Below, one piece after another: positions 39,558 through 51,800 of a DNA stretch of 64,000 nt. The notes under the pieces are model-generated. The model searched no databases and had not been told where the DNA came from. It saw only the letters and a list, made by a program, of their open reading frames with translations. Made by a program: the position numbers and the translations under genes. This DNA is from Bugula neritina. Taxonomy: Eukaryota > Bryozoa > Gymnolaemata > Cheilostomatida > Bugulidae. Positions within the stretch are counted from its first letter, which is position 1. Each line of letters opens with the position of its first letter. The DNA lies in the NCBI GenBank assembly GCA_964035545.1, contig OZ037766.1, positions 13,629,222 through 13,693,221 of the forward strand. The letters run 5' to 3'.

Positions 39558-41798
39558 TCTACACTTCACAGTCGAGTTCTATCCGTTGATATTAGAAAGC
39601 AATTTTCTTTTCTCTTAAGGAATAAATATTGTTTTTTAATGTTATAAATATATTTGTGCTTTTTCCTAATCTTCATATTATGTACATAAATATACCATAT
39701 TATCAATCCAAAGTTATAAAAACCAAACAAATAACTTATATCTTATGGTAACTATTTACCTTGCCAGCCATATTACATAATTGATGATGTTGTAGTACTA
39801 AGCTAAACCTTGTGCTATTTCAATTTATTACACTTGTCTATGCTGTGTCGCACTCACTATATTTTTTTAGAAATTCTGTTATGAAATAAAATTCTAATTT
39901 ATGTAACCAAAATCTTCTAAAATTTTTTTTATTGATCAGCATTAAAACTCTGCCGCATTACTGATAATAATGCTTTGGTTAGGATATAATTAATATACAC
40001 TAGAGCCTTCTGGTTATAAAATTGATTTCAAAGAGGTAGTATTTTTTCAGAAGCCATAACTATTCACTATTAGTGTACCCTCTATCTTTACCATTTATGA
40101 AAAGGGTGAACTCACTAACCAATGCAACTTTATAAACTATAATATTATACTACACATCACATTTGGTAAAATTAGAGTCAATACAACAGAATGGAAAAAA
40201 ATTTGTCCCGGTGAATAAGGCATACTTTTTAGTTATCTTTTAAATTTGTGCTCTATTTCATTTCTAGGGATGTTATCCTCAACAAAACTTTACTAACTTC
40301 TTTTCATGCAGGGCCGTTGTGTTATTTTTAGAAATCATAATTTTCAGTCACACAATTAATGAGGATTGAGTTATTAGAATACAGCATTTTAATATACACA
40401 TTCCTCTTTTCAGTTTTTTGTCTTTAGAAGTTAACTTTAAATTTAATTGTTTTCTAAAAACTGTCCACTCTTACAATGTCGTTATTGCATAATAATACCA
40501 AGCATTAATTACATTAATAATAATAATACAGACATAGTTAGCATAGCTGTCTATTTTGAATTATAGAAATACTTATTACAGGACTACATGTAATAAACAT
40601 TTTTATTTTGCACCAAACATAGCTCATGTAGATTTATATTTGAAATATTGTTGAAGTTTAGGTTCAACTGCTGTTGAGGCCTTAACCCACTAGTCTTTAT
40701 ATGGAGATACTCTATACTGCTATGCTACAATTATAGTATAAGTGTATATAATATGGTTTTTACAATGTAAACTACATTAGCAGAATCCTTCAATACTACA
40801 GCATACACAGCTCTATTTATAATAAGAGGCTCTTTTTCTATTAGGTCAGGGGTTAGGGATAGAAGAGGTATTATAGCTAAAATATTATGTAACCACATCT
40901 AAACAGTTCCACAATAATGTAATAAAGCAAGAGCATATCGCTATATAATACAAATTTAAGTAGATTTTGGCCATTAGAAACAAAGGGCTTGCATTTAATC
41001 TTTTACTGCTGTTTTAATTATTGAAGCATAAAAGGGTATATATTCTGTTTTTGTTTCTCTCACCTACCCAGTCTTGCTTCAATTCACAGCCGTATATTTT
41101 TGATTTGATTTACTTGATTGTAGCTACACATTTGCAGTAGATATATTGTAATATTGTGGGCAAAACTTTGGATCATTACCACAACATTATAGTATACAGT
41201 ATAGGTATAGTATAGTATATAGTATACTATATAAATTGTAGTATAATTTCAATACCTTTATACTATTATTAATTAAGAGTGATATGATATTGTGCTCATC
41301 TACATCTCACTAAAAAGTTTTAGAGTTGTATTATGTACTATGCAGAAAAAATGATATGTGTTGTGTATGGGTTAACACTCTAGTTGTTCACTTCTTATTC
41401 AATACATATTTTGTTTATGCACTTTTGTTGTATTTTTTGTGTGTAGTTTTTATGTATACTTTTCCATGAATTTGTCTTTGGTCACAAACTTTTGCCTACA
41501 TGTATATGCAGAACATTTGAGACTTATGCTTGCATATTTATTGTTTTTCTCGAGACCATAGGACAACGGATTCTCGCTCAAGAATTCGTTTTGATTTGAG
41601 TTATCTTCTTATTAAAAAGTCACTCCGCAGATATATAAATCAAGGACAAAGAAATACCTACAATTTTTTTTTGTAAAAATTAGCAAAAACTATAACATTA
41701 AATTTATTTTTGTTTATTTATGTTAAAAAACATTTTACTGTACACTTTTTATCGTAGTGTATCGTTGCCCATTATAGCCAGTGTCGTAACTTGTTTCC
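39558..41798. other. Intergenic DNA between syntenin and RPS21
   Basis: About 2.2 kb of AT-rich DNA. A TATAGTATACTATA-rich run lies at about 41190-41240. No exon or RNA gene recognised. Confidence 0.5.
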
Positions 41799-41837
41799 TT
41801 TTTAATTTAGCCATTTTAACCAAGCGTGTGTGAATCG
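41799..41837 (+). promoter_or_regulatory. RPS21: RPS21 5' UTR exon with pyrimidine-rich (TOP-like) start region
   Basis: The pyrimidine-rich CTTGTTTCCTTTTT (from 41790) precedes a short stretch ending in a strong donor TCG|GTAAGT at 41837. The matching acceptor TTTTAG is at 42291-42296, ten bases before the RPS21 ATG. A non-coding first exon beginning in a pyrimidine tract is usual for animal ribosomal protein genes; the exact transcription start is inferred. Confidence 0.6.
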
Positions 41838-42305
41838 GTAAGTAAATATATATTTGATCATGTTTGGTAGCCAAAAGTAGCAATTGTGGTGTTTCAACGT
41901 AGATTTCTAGTTAATTGCAGTCTTGGTTATCTGCATCTTATGGCATATCATTATCTGAGTGATGATATCGTGATCAAATTTAGTATGAATTGAATATCAT
42001 TATGATTATGATTCTTGACCATTTGATATCAAGCTGAGATTCAACTCAAACTCAAACTGAAACTGGGATAATAATCATTATCATTATGATTATGATTATC
42101 ATGATCATGACCAAATTCAATAGAATAAGAATGTGAATAATAAAGAACTTTGAAATATCATAATCATTATGATAATGCTTATCTGATATCGTGAAGAAAT
42201 TATGTTACTGGCAAATCCCTAAATCAATAAATATAGAATCCTGTATTTTCACCTTGGCTTGTATCTGTTTTTAAAATATGTATGTTTTTATTTTAGGTTG
42301 GCACC

Positions 42306-43463
42306 ATGCAGAACGAAGCAGGAGACAATGTTGACATGTATATTCCAAGAAAATGGTGTGTTTCAATTATACATGGAATATATTTTGGACATTGCCATTG
42401 TCTAACTGAACATAATTTTTTTCGTTGGTGGAAACTGGTTTAGGTTGATCTATAAATAAAGATTGCACCCTATATTTTTGTAGTTCTGCGAGCAATCGAA
42501 TAATTGCAGCAAAAGATCATGCATCAGTTCAACTCAATATTGCATTAGTTGATGAGAAAACTGGACGTATGACTGGAGCTTACAAGACCTATGCCATTTG
42601 TGGAGAAATCCGAAACATGGTATGTGTAATTTGATTTATACACTGGCACAATCATCTGTTGGGGACATTTAGCTATCATAATTTAGTGTAGCGCTGAACC
42701 AGTACCTTATTTAGTCAATAGTTATGATAGAATATATTAGCTATAGGAAAGGTAATACTTACTTTTTGTTTAGTATTTTATACCTGTGATTGCTTTTATA
42801 CCAATATATTGGTTCTATACCATCTTAATCGTATGGACATGGATAAAGCTTTGTAACATTACTTTCTTTTTCAGGGTGAATCAGACGATTGCATCAATAG
42901 GTTGTCAAAAAAGGATAACATCTTGGCAAAGTAAGTCATGCTCAAATTATGCGAAATAATTTTGGCAACCAATACCGCACCATTTTTCTGTAGTTCAATG
43001 TTTGTAGTTATTATTTTTTATTAGAGTTGTACTTTCTTCATAATTTTTTGTGTTGGTAAATGAATTAGACAAAAGCTTGATCACTTACATTTAACCTGTG
43101 ATTTAATAGTGATTTGTTGAAATTTGTAAGTTGAAAATCTGGGCATCGTTCTAATCTTTGCGCCAAATGGCATGAGGGGAACAAAATTTCAACAGGGTAA
43201 GTGTTAAAAAACACAAGCTTAAATCTCTGTAATCCTTTTGGAAAAAGTGATGAGGTAAAGTTAACCACCATTTTTTCAGAGCCAATAATAAAATCGCTCC
43301 GTCATGAAACGCACAAAAAATGCCACAGTATTTTTAAACTTTTTAGAAGATAACACAATTCCCAAATGAAATTTATATTTCAGTAAAATAGCTGGAAATC
43401 AGTTTTTCGGTATTTCAGACATGATTAAAAAATGATCTCTATATATTTTGTAGAAACTTCTAA
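42306..43463 (+). CDS. RPS21: 40S ribosomal protein S21 (eS21)
   Basis: A component of the small cytosolic ribosomal subunit, needed for late 18S rRNA maturation. Four exons, 42306..42355, 42484..42619, 42875..42930 and 43454..43463, give 83 aa, exactly the length of human RPS21. The family is evident from [16 protein letters not shown] at the start, [20 protein letters not shown], then [20 protein letters not shown] and the end KNF. The last coding exon is only 10 nt yet completes the family's conserved terminus. Junctions fall at RK|C and M|GESDD. Poly(A) signal at 43550-43555. The neighbours are unrelated. No break seen. Confidence 0.97.
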
Positions 43464-43555
43464 CACGTACTCGAAAGATGGTGAAAAACTTGAATGCTGA
43501 AGATTGAACTCAAAACATTTATAATGAATGTGTTGTGTAGAAGAGTTTAAATAAA

Positions 43556-44416
43556 ATCTATGACCATAAACATGCTATGTATTTTTGTTGTATGATATCA
43601 TCACAATATTCTTGCAAACAAATAGATACAATGTCCGTTGCAGTAGTTGAGGCATTTGTTGAAAAATTATAACTATAAAAAACCATTCTCAAGTATGTAA
43701 GGTGGAGGGAATTTAGTAAATTGTTATGTGGAAAACATCTTATGTATTTGATGTTGGAACTATCAAGGCACCAACAATCTAGTTTTTTTAAATCCAGGAA
43801 GAATATTGCTGCTTCGTTACATTGTGCCTCTTTGCAGATAACATTGAAAAGTTAAAATATGGCTTAACGTGTAAATTAGTCTTTGGCCACTTACCGTGTG
43901 ATTATTTTTATTAATGTGCAGTGCATAGATACAACAAATATTATACACTACTGCTACAAAACCTATGCTGTAGTCTGTACGCGAGGACCAGTTCTACAGG
44001 GCCAAGTATTGTAATTCACCTCAAAGTGAGAGTTGTCTATCCTAATCGATTCCCTATAGAACATCGAACTCAATAATAAAAATTATTAACCTTTCTTTTC
44101 CAGCTCAGTGCTATAGAACTTCTATTATTCACTGCTGCGATTAATGCCGGAGTTGCCGGTTTTTATTATGTCGTCTCCAATTTCCACCTTTCTCCGCTAT
44201 TTCCTTGTACGATAGTTTCACTTTATGATGGTCGATATTGTACATTGACATTCACTTTCAGCTTTCCAATGTGAATGTCATCTACAGTGCACTACTACTT
44301 GGAGGCTAAATTAAATGTCCGATCTGTAACCGCTACTGTTACTGTTAGTATCAGTCTCGTGAAAATTTAATGACAGTAATTATCCATTTCATTTCTGAAT
44401 ACATAATCCAACATCA
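43556..44416. other. Intergenic DNA after RPS21
   Basis: No gene seen. AT-rich with only short frames. Confidence 0.5.
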
Positions 44417-44422
44417 CATTTG

Positions 44423-45366
44423 TGATGGCTGCTGTCATTTTTGGTCTCTTGGGGGTCATCCAAGATTTTTACTTTTTAATGTGGATGAATAGAATAGGGC
44501 TTTGTGATTACATTGCACTTTAAATTTTTAAAATCAGTCAAATAGAACCAGAAATATGCCAGGTTATACACACAGCGGTCCACAGCAAACGACTTTTATT
44601 ATTGCGAGTAATTAACAGTCAAAGTTCGATAACCCAAAATTGTACTAAATTCGTTGTTTATCTACCTAGCAACAGTGTCTTCAATTAGCTCCATCAGCCC
44701 AAAAGTTAGTTACCAGGGGTGGTTTTTTATGCTGATCATGAAAATATTAATTAAAAATTCCTATCTGCAATATCTTGATCAATATTTCAGAGCTGAGTTC
44801 AGTATAAAGAGAACATTTTGATACTTATTCTGAGAGATTATTACTATAATGCCTCAGTGGTTGCCTAATAAAATCTAACTATTTTGTATCACTGTTGTCA
44901 CTAAGTTCATCGTTAGTATTATCACCACTACTCTTCAGTCCTTGTTCTCAATTTTCAATGTAGAAACATTCTTTTAAATTGTCAATATCTGAATTATCTA
45001 TTAACTCGCAGCGTGATTTAGTCGCCATGTTTACTATTAGTAACAATTCTCAATCAAATTATATTTAATTACGTTGCGCTCTACACGACGCCGCTATATT
45101 AACTATTGTCAAAGGCTACGCTATTATGCTCTAATCACGTGACCAGCTTGCCAACCATGGAATAGCTCATTAAAACACCAATCATTCATAAACCATAGCA
45201 GATATCACAAAACTGATTGGACAGCTGGAAAGAGCACATGTTAATTGACTATTGCACGCTAAAAGCTAAAATTGACCTATTTATGACAACTATAGATAAA
45301 ACCCCTTATAACTAACAATCGCGAATAATCATAATGCCAAGAGACCAAAACTGACGGGAGCCATCA
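44423..45366. mobile_element. Non-autonomous DNA transposon (MITE-like, 944 bp)
   Basis: The ends form inverted repeats of about 30 bp: TGATGGCTGCTGTCATTTTT then GGTCTCTTGG on the left, inverse on the right with three mismatches. Both are flanked by the direct repeat CATTTG (44417-44422 and 45367-45372), a likely target-site duplication. The interior has no coding potential and is AT-rich with scattered CpG. It carries the E-box TCACGTGA (45135-45142). The right end lies about 530 bp before the HECTD3 start codon, so it may supply or disturb upstream regulatory sequence. Superfamily is not assigned. Confidence 0.75.
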
Positions 45367-45372
45367 CATTTG

Positions 45373-45897
45373 TCTTTGAGCGTGCTATCAATATCATTAT
45401 CGTATTCATATTGACTTTGATACCGGTATGAGATTCAGATTGAGTCAGTGTCGGTGACACTGACAGTGACTGGTATTGTTAGTGTTACACTTACTTACTG
45501 TTAGTGTTACTGTTAAACTTGATGTTTGCTGCTTGACTTTCAGTGCGCTTGCTAGTGCTATGTAACTTTTACTTGTTAAGCTTCAGCATCGCCATCACCG
45601 TCACGGTCAAGTTCAACTTAGATTTGCGATACTTATAGACTAAGATTTATGGTTATACCGGTAGTAATAGTAACATTCAACGTGATTGTTATCTAGCATT
45701 TACATTAAGATTAACTTTAAGCAAATTGCTATTGCTATTAGTCGTCATATGTTAATGTTGCTACATATATGATATATCCAAATTTAATTCCTGAGCCTTG
45801 TAATCATATTTAATTTTATAACTATAAGGATTATTATATACAAATCGCAATTGCATCAATATAAAGTAAAATCTCTAACAAATAAAGCAAACTCAAA
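45373..45897. other. HECTD3 upstream region with low-complexity island
   Basis: ACTGTTAGTGTTACTGTTA and GTGTCGGTGACACTGACAG-type runs at about 45420-45530, then AT-rich sequence up to the HECTD3 ATG. The proximal promoter should be here, but no core motif is clear. Confidence 0.5.
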
Positions 45898-48800
45898 ATG
45901 CGTGCTCAAATTGACTCTTGTCGAGCTCGAATGGCAAGAATTAGGTGTTTAAAAGAATGCTTGAATTGTTTTGCTGCTGTAACGCCATTTCCTAATTATC
46001 TTTGCTACACTTGCCGAGAAGTTGAGTTTTCATGTTCGTCAAGTTATCTAGCTTCTCACTCGGATATTGCAACCTATTCCAACCACTTCTTTTTGCCCGA
46101 CAACACAGATTTATCATTAACTGAATCTCTAAAATATGTCATACCCGTGGGAACTGTGGCCTGTGATATAAATACCAAATTCTTCTGCAGCGGCGAGCCT
46201 ATATTTACTAAATATGGAGTGTGGCAAAAATTATTTACGGTATGTTCTTAAATCTTGACTCTATAACACCAAATTTAATTATGCCTTGATTAACAATGCT
46301 TTTGATATTGGAAAGTGACTACATCAACATGGTCATGCTGATACTGTTACTCATGAAATACTGGTAAAATTGATGTTAATTGTATATCATTTTAAAAAGT
46401 AAAGCTAGCAGTAGACTGTGCATCACATGATTTAAATATATATTTTTCAGGCAGGCATGATCTTCCAGTTCTAGTGTTTTAAATATTATGTTTAGCTAAG
46501 CAAGTATAAATTTAAATGTTTATGTGTAAAGTTAGGTATAGTGCTGTTTCGAAAGCACCAACATTAGTTTCCTTTGTTTGCATAAAGATATTATTTTAAA
46601 CTGTTTAATGTCAATAATACATGATCATAGGGTAAATAATATGGTTCAGGTGCATGTTAGCTTACCATTTATATTAATTGTACACATTTCATGAGAAATT
46701 TGAAATTTAAGTAGTTACTAAAACTTATCATTTGTCAAAAAATGACTTATGCACATGTAGGTGAAACAAGGTACAGGAGCAAATGTGACTACTAAAGAGT
46801 TTAATCCTCCAGTATGGGTACTGACTCAAGGCACTTCTAGTGAGGAACCTGCATATTTAGAGCCTGAAAACAGAAGTCATGAGATTCACTCTTCCTTTGC
46901 TAATAACTGGAAATATGATGACAGCATACCTATAAATCAGTTAGTAAAGAGCACATTCTATTATTCACAAGCTGTCATATTCTGATATTGTTGATAATAG
47001 TTATTCACTACTTTACAGTGCAGCAGGTTGCATTTCAATCCAGTCACTGATTGCTGGAAATCAAACTACCAGCAAGAGTCTTGCAAATGTTATGCCTGTA
47101 TGATAATTATCTAGCCTCCGCGCTTGGCTTGAGTGCTTAATTTAAATAATATATTCCACTGAGTATTTCCTATATCCTGACAGTCATAATACAGCTCATA
47201 ATATAATGGTCTCATTGATACATGTTTTAAAATTTAAATTCTCACAAAAAAACTATCAGTGTTACAGGCAGCTATATAGAAATATATGTTTAATAATGAG
47301 CCAATAATGAACATTTAGATATATTCGAGGTGTTGACTTTATTACTCATTTCAGTTTAATCCAGTATGAGTTTAAATGTGCTGCCAACGAAACTGCATCG
47401 AAATTTGTTAATAGTTTAATTGAGGAAGTTTAAAAGTCAGTTTGTTTTTCATACAAACTCTACTTCCATTTTTATTTAAGTATATAGATACTGCTCCAAA
47501 GAACATTTACTTTCTAACTATTACTAGATTAGACATCATGGTTTTTAAACAATGTAGCAGTACTATTATAATCATATTATATTGTATGTTTACAAACCCT
47601 GCTAAGTTTTCTGTTTACTGATGTTGTAAAATTACAAGAATTTATTTATCCTTTTGTGAGCTGCTTTTGATCAATTGGACAAAATTCTAACTGAATAAAT
47701 AATATAAACCAACTATACTAAATATATAAACTTTATATCATAAACTGCTTTATAAGATTGTTTTAGCGATTAGCTGGTAGTCCTTCTTGTCATATTCAGA
47801 GTAATCTTGCGTGTTGCAGTTGGATGAGCTGTATTGAGTCTCAGCACTCTCTCACTCTCTCCAGAAAAGCTTTCGTTGCACCTGCCGATACTGACACTGT
47901 GTCTGAACTGCAGGAAATACCTCCAGGTTGGACTACGGAGTGTGACGAACAGCTCGTTCATCTGCTAGCTGATAATTCAGATAGCAACTCGTCTAACTTG
48001 GGGACTATCAAGAATTATGTGGATCAAATCACCGTCTCTACTACTTGCGTATGTACATAGCTGCAAGCTTGTTGTATGTTACAGCTTATGTTTAATTTCT
48101 ACCTCCCATGCAGTTATCATTGTATACATATTTAATTCTAAAGGGAGACTATTTATGAAAACATAATTGTATTATTATGCCCCTTTCTTTTCTAACTTTT
48201 TTTCAGAACAAAGCAGTTTTCGCTTGTAATCATAGACAGGAAATGTAAGACATTCATGTGAAATCTGTCTTCTTTCCAAACTGTCTCATATTAATTTGCT
48301 CTGTAATGGGCGTTGAATTGTTTCAATAATTTAAAACCTAGGCAATATATATTTTGCATATCTTGTATAACAGTCAGATTTTTACTGGGATATGTGCCAT
48401 GTTTGGCTTGTTTGACCATGCAAGATTCATTAACTGCAGTTGTGTAATTTTATGGTAGAAATGTCTTATTAAACTGTATTTCTCTGTAACCCTTGAGCTT
48501 TACACAAGTCATCTGGCATAATCTTCATGCTGCTCTGCAATCACATTTCTATGTGAATTTCCCTGAAGCAACTGCTTTCAGTCCCTGAACTGAATTATTT
48601 ATGCTTTTGTAAAAGCAACTGTATCTAGTCTGCATTTCATGGGATAGGGAACTCTAACTTATAGCGAAAATCTTCACACACCTCTGGAGATCAAACTTGG
48701 TCTTCCTAAACAAAAGGACTTGGTTAGGAAATAGAGGTCATGTGTTTTAAATTGTAATTAATAAACAAGTTTAATATTGTGTTTTCTCAAAATTATTGAA

Positions 48801-51800
48801 ATGTTTTATTTTCAGGGAAATGATGATGAAAACACACTGACTGATGGGAATAATGAGACCTTCTGGGAAAGTGATGGTAATCATGGTCAACACTGGATAC
48901 GGTGTGTTGCTTCGTGCCAATGCATTGACTGTAGTAAATTGTTTTCACTGAGTTTAAATAATTAATACATTACAGTTGCTACTTTAAATAATGTTGGTAT
49001 ATAGTAACTCGTCTACAATTGCCTTATTTCTCTGGGTATAAACTAGTAAGATTCTGCAAAACACAAATAAATTAGAAATATATGTTGAATATCTTTCGAG
49101 TCTTTAGATGAAACACGTGCAAGATTTTTATAATGTTTTTTCTCATATTTGCGTTATTTTCTCTTACAGTGTTTCCAAATTTTTAACGAGAATACCGTAT
49201 CTGCTGGATTAATTAAAGGTGTTCATTGATAACCTTTTTACTTTGTTAGAGAATAAATGCTGATATACAAGCAAACAGTAAACTTTTATGTAGGTTGAAG
49301 ATGAAGAAAGGAACTGTAATATCTCGGCTGTACATCACGTTGGATATGGACGATGAGAACTACCTCCCCGATCACGTGGTTGTAGCTGGGGGAGAATTAG
49401 ATGATATGAATGTAATAGCTGATTGTAGGATTGATTTGTGAGTTTTCCTTGAAATGAGTTGTAAATTTACTTGTGCAAAAAATGGCTTATTTTAGCACAT
49501 TTATGTATTTCTAATAAGGGTATACTTACATCGTAGACATACTCGTTCTACTCTATTAACACTTAAACCCTGTCTAGGCAATTTTCTCAGCTTTGCACAT
49601 GTATGTGCGTGTATGCGTGTAGGAACGGCATAGCTCCTTACACAGAACGTCTCGCAGCACTGTGTAACCAATATAACAACAGCTTACTTTAGGACCTGAT
49701 GGTTTTACACTCTTGGGTTCTCATAGTTTTTGCATCTGTGTATATTGTATTTCCTATTTTGAATCGTTCATATTTTTAAAGTCTTTAATATTAGCCTCAT
49801 TTTGCTATCGTTATTCTAGGCTTTTGACATTTCTGGCACACCACTTGATTAGCATACATACGCAGTGTGTATTGTACTGAGGTGAACTATTTCAATGCAC
49901 CATACACATTGTATGTATTCAATCATTCATTATATTATGCCAGCATTCTCCTGCACATTGTAGAAGTTACACTTCAGGTGTTAGAGATGAATGCATTCTT
50001 ACAGATGCCTGTAAACATTATCCATACATTGAAATCCGAATAAAAAGCTGCAAAGGTTTGTTTTGCGAATTTTATTGAAGATTCTAAATCTAGAAGTGAT
50101 GCAAATATATTCTATTATATGAAACACATTCTAATTTTTACAATATTTTTTCAAATAGCGAAAATCCTATTTGAGTTGTAATTGAGCCATAAAGGCCTGG
50201 CATGGTTTCTTTATCGTTTTAATAGAACTATAAAGGGTAGGGGGTTCTCACAGAGATGAAAACTTTAAACAAGTATGAGAATTTTATTATTACTTTTTTA
50301 TTCTAACTTGTATTTAGTTGGGTGTGAAGCTATAAAGCCAAAATAAATGATTTATATATAATAATAGATGAAGGAATAGACACACGAATACGAGGGTTGA
50401 AAATTTCTTCTTCAAGAGAAGCCGAGTTAGGCTTCAGTGTCGACATGTTTGCTGACAAGGAGAGGTTGTGTAGATATCCTGCTTTAGAGGGTTATAACAA
50501 GAAGATTCTGTACAGGAGAGCTCAAATTATACAAAGGTTTGCTATATAAATAAATAAGTTTAAGCACTCTATATAATACTTGTTTTTACTCTGAAGATGG
50601 TCATAGCAGTAGTTGAAATATTAGTACCAACATGTTATTAGTTTCAGCATTTCTTACCAATTTTGGCGTGACATGTTTTCAACAGACCTGATCTAATGTA
50701 ATCCTGGCTTGTGAACTGCAGCACTATCACGCATATTCATAGTATCTGGACACTAGTCTATCTGTTTATGCTTTCATTACAAGTTTTGATTCAACATGAC
50801 CAGTTTGATAGAGGAGTTATTTTTAGTGTTAACATCTTTTCATTACTGTGGTATTGTGGAGTTATCGCCTCTCATTTAAGTGTTTTAATGAAAACTTGAT
50901 GCTGTAAGTATAAAGATTGTCAGTCTGTTAATTATCAATGCTACATTTATCAAATAAAGGTGAGCTTTTATATTAAAGTAACTACAGCACAGCTATACAT
51001 TCTTTTTTTTCCAACAGTTTATTTTAATGTACATGTTTATTACAAGCTATTAATATATTACCTCACTTTTTTGGCAATTGAAAACGATAATTTTATTTCT
51101 TTTTTGTAGTGTATTGTTTTCTTAGTTTTTAAACCAATGCAGTTTTTCGTAGACAACTTACTTTTTCTACCTCTTTCATGTACGAGTCGCTCTGCTGTAG
51201 CCCATGATCCTGCAGTCAAACTGAATTTTAACTGAGCAACAGGCTGGCTTAAACTAACCGAGTTCTATATTTGGCCTGGTTCCAAGTTCTGAGGGGCTAC
51301 AGTTGACCTGAGATACACATGTAACTGTATGTTGTTTGCAGGCTCACCCTTCTAATAGACTCGGTACTCAACTTCATTGTACCCTCATGGAATACTGACT
51401 CTGGATCCACTACTCTCGTACACAATGTTAAGCATCTTCTGCCTTTATCTACAAAACGCATGACACTTCTTGACTCTCTTATCAAAGAGTCTGAATCTAG
51501 GTATATATTTTAGATATAATTTTTATTTGCTTGTTGACTTTCTATCATAATTAGATCCTAGATACATTGGACATGCCTATCTGAGTTACTGTTATATTTA
51601 CTATACAGAGAATCCAGTGTTAGTAACAGTAACTTCCCGAAAGTAGTCATCAACAGACGGACTGCTGCCGAGCATAGAGCTGACCCATCTGCTGACCCTG
51701 ATGGTGTAAATTCTGTGTTCCATCAGATCTATGAAGGGCTGAAGCAAAGGTCTTCAGATGAACGTCCATTAGACTACAGGTGATTTGTACCTAAATTATG

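Noticed and set aside
41959-42037. Possible C/D-box snoRNA in the first RPS21 intron (GTGATGA ... CTGA, 79 nt)
   Set aside because: The flanks do not form the terminal stem, no internal C'/D' pair is convincing, and the segment lies in ATGATTATGATT-type simple sequence where such boxes arise by chance.
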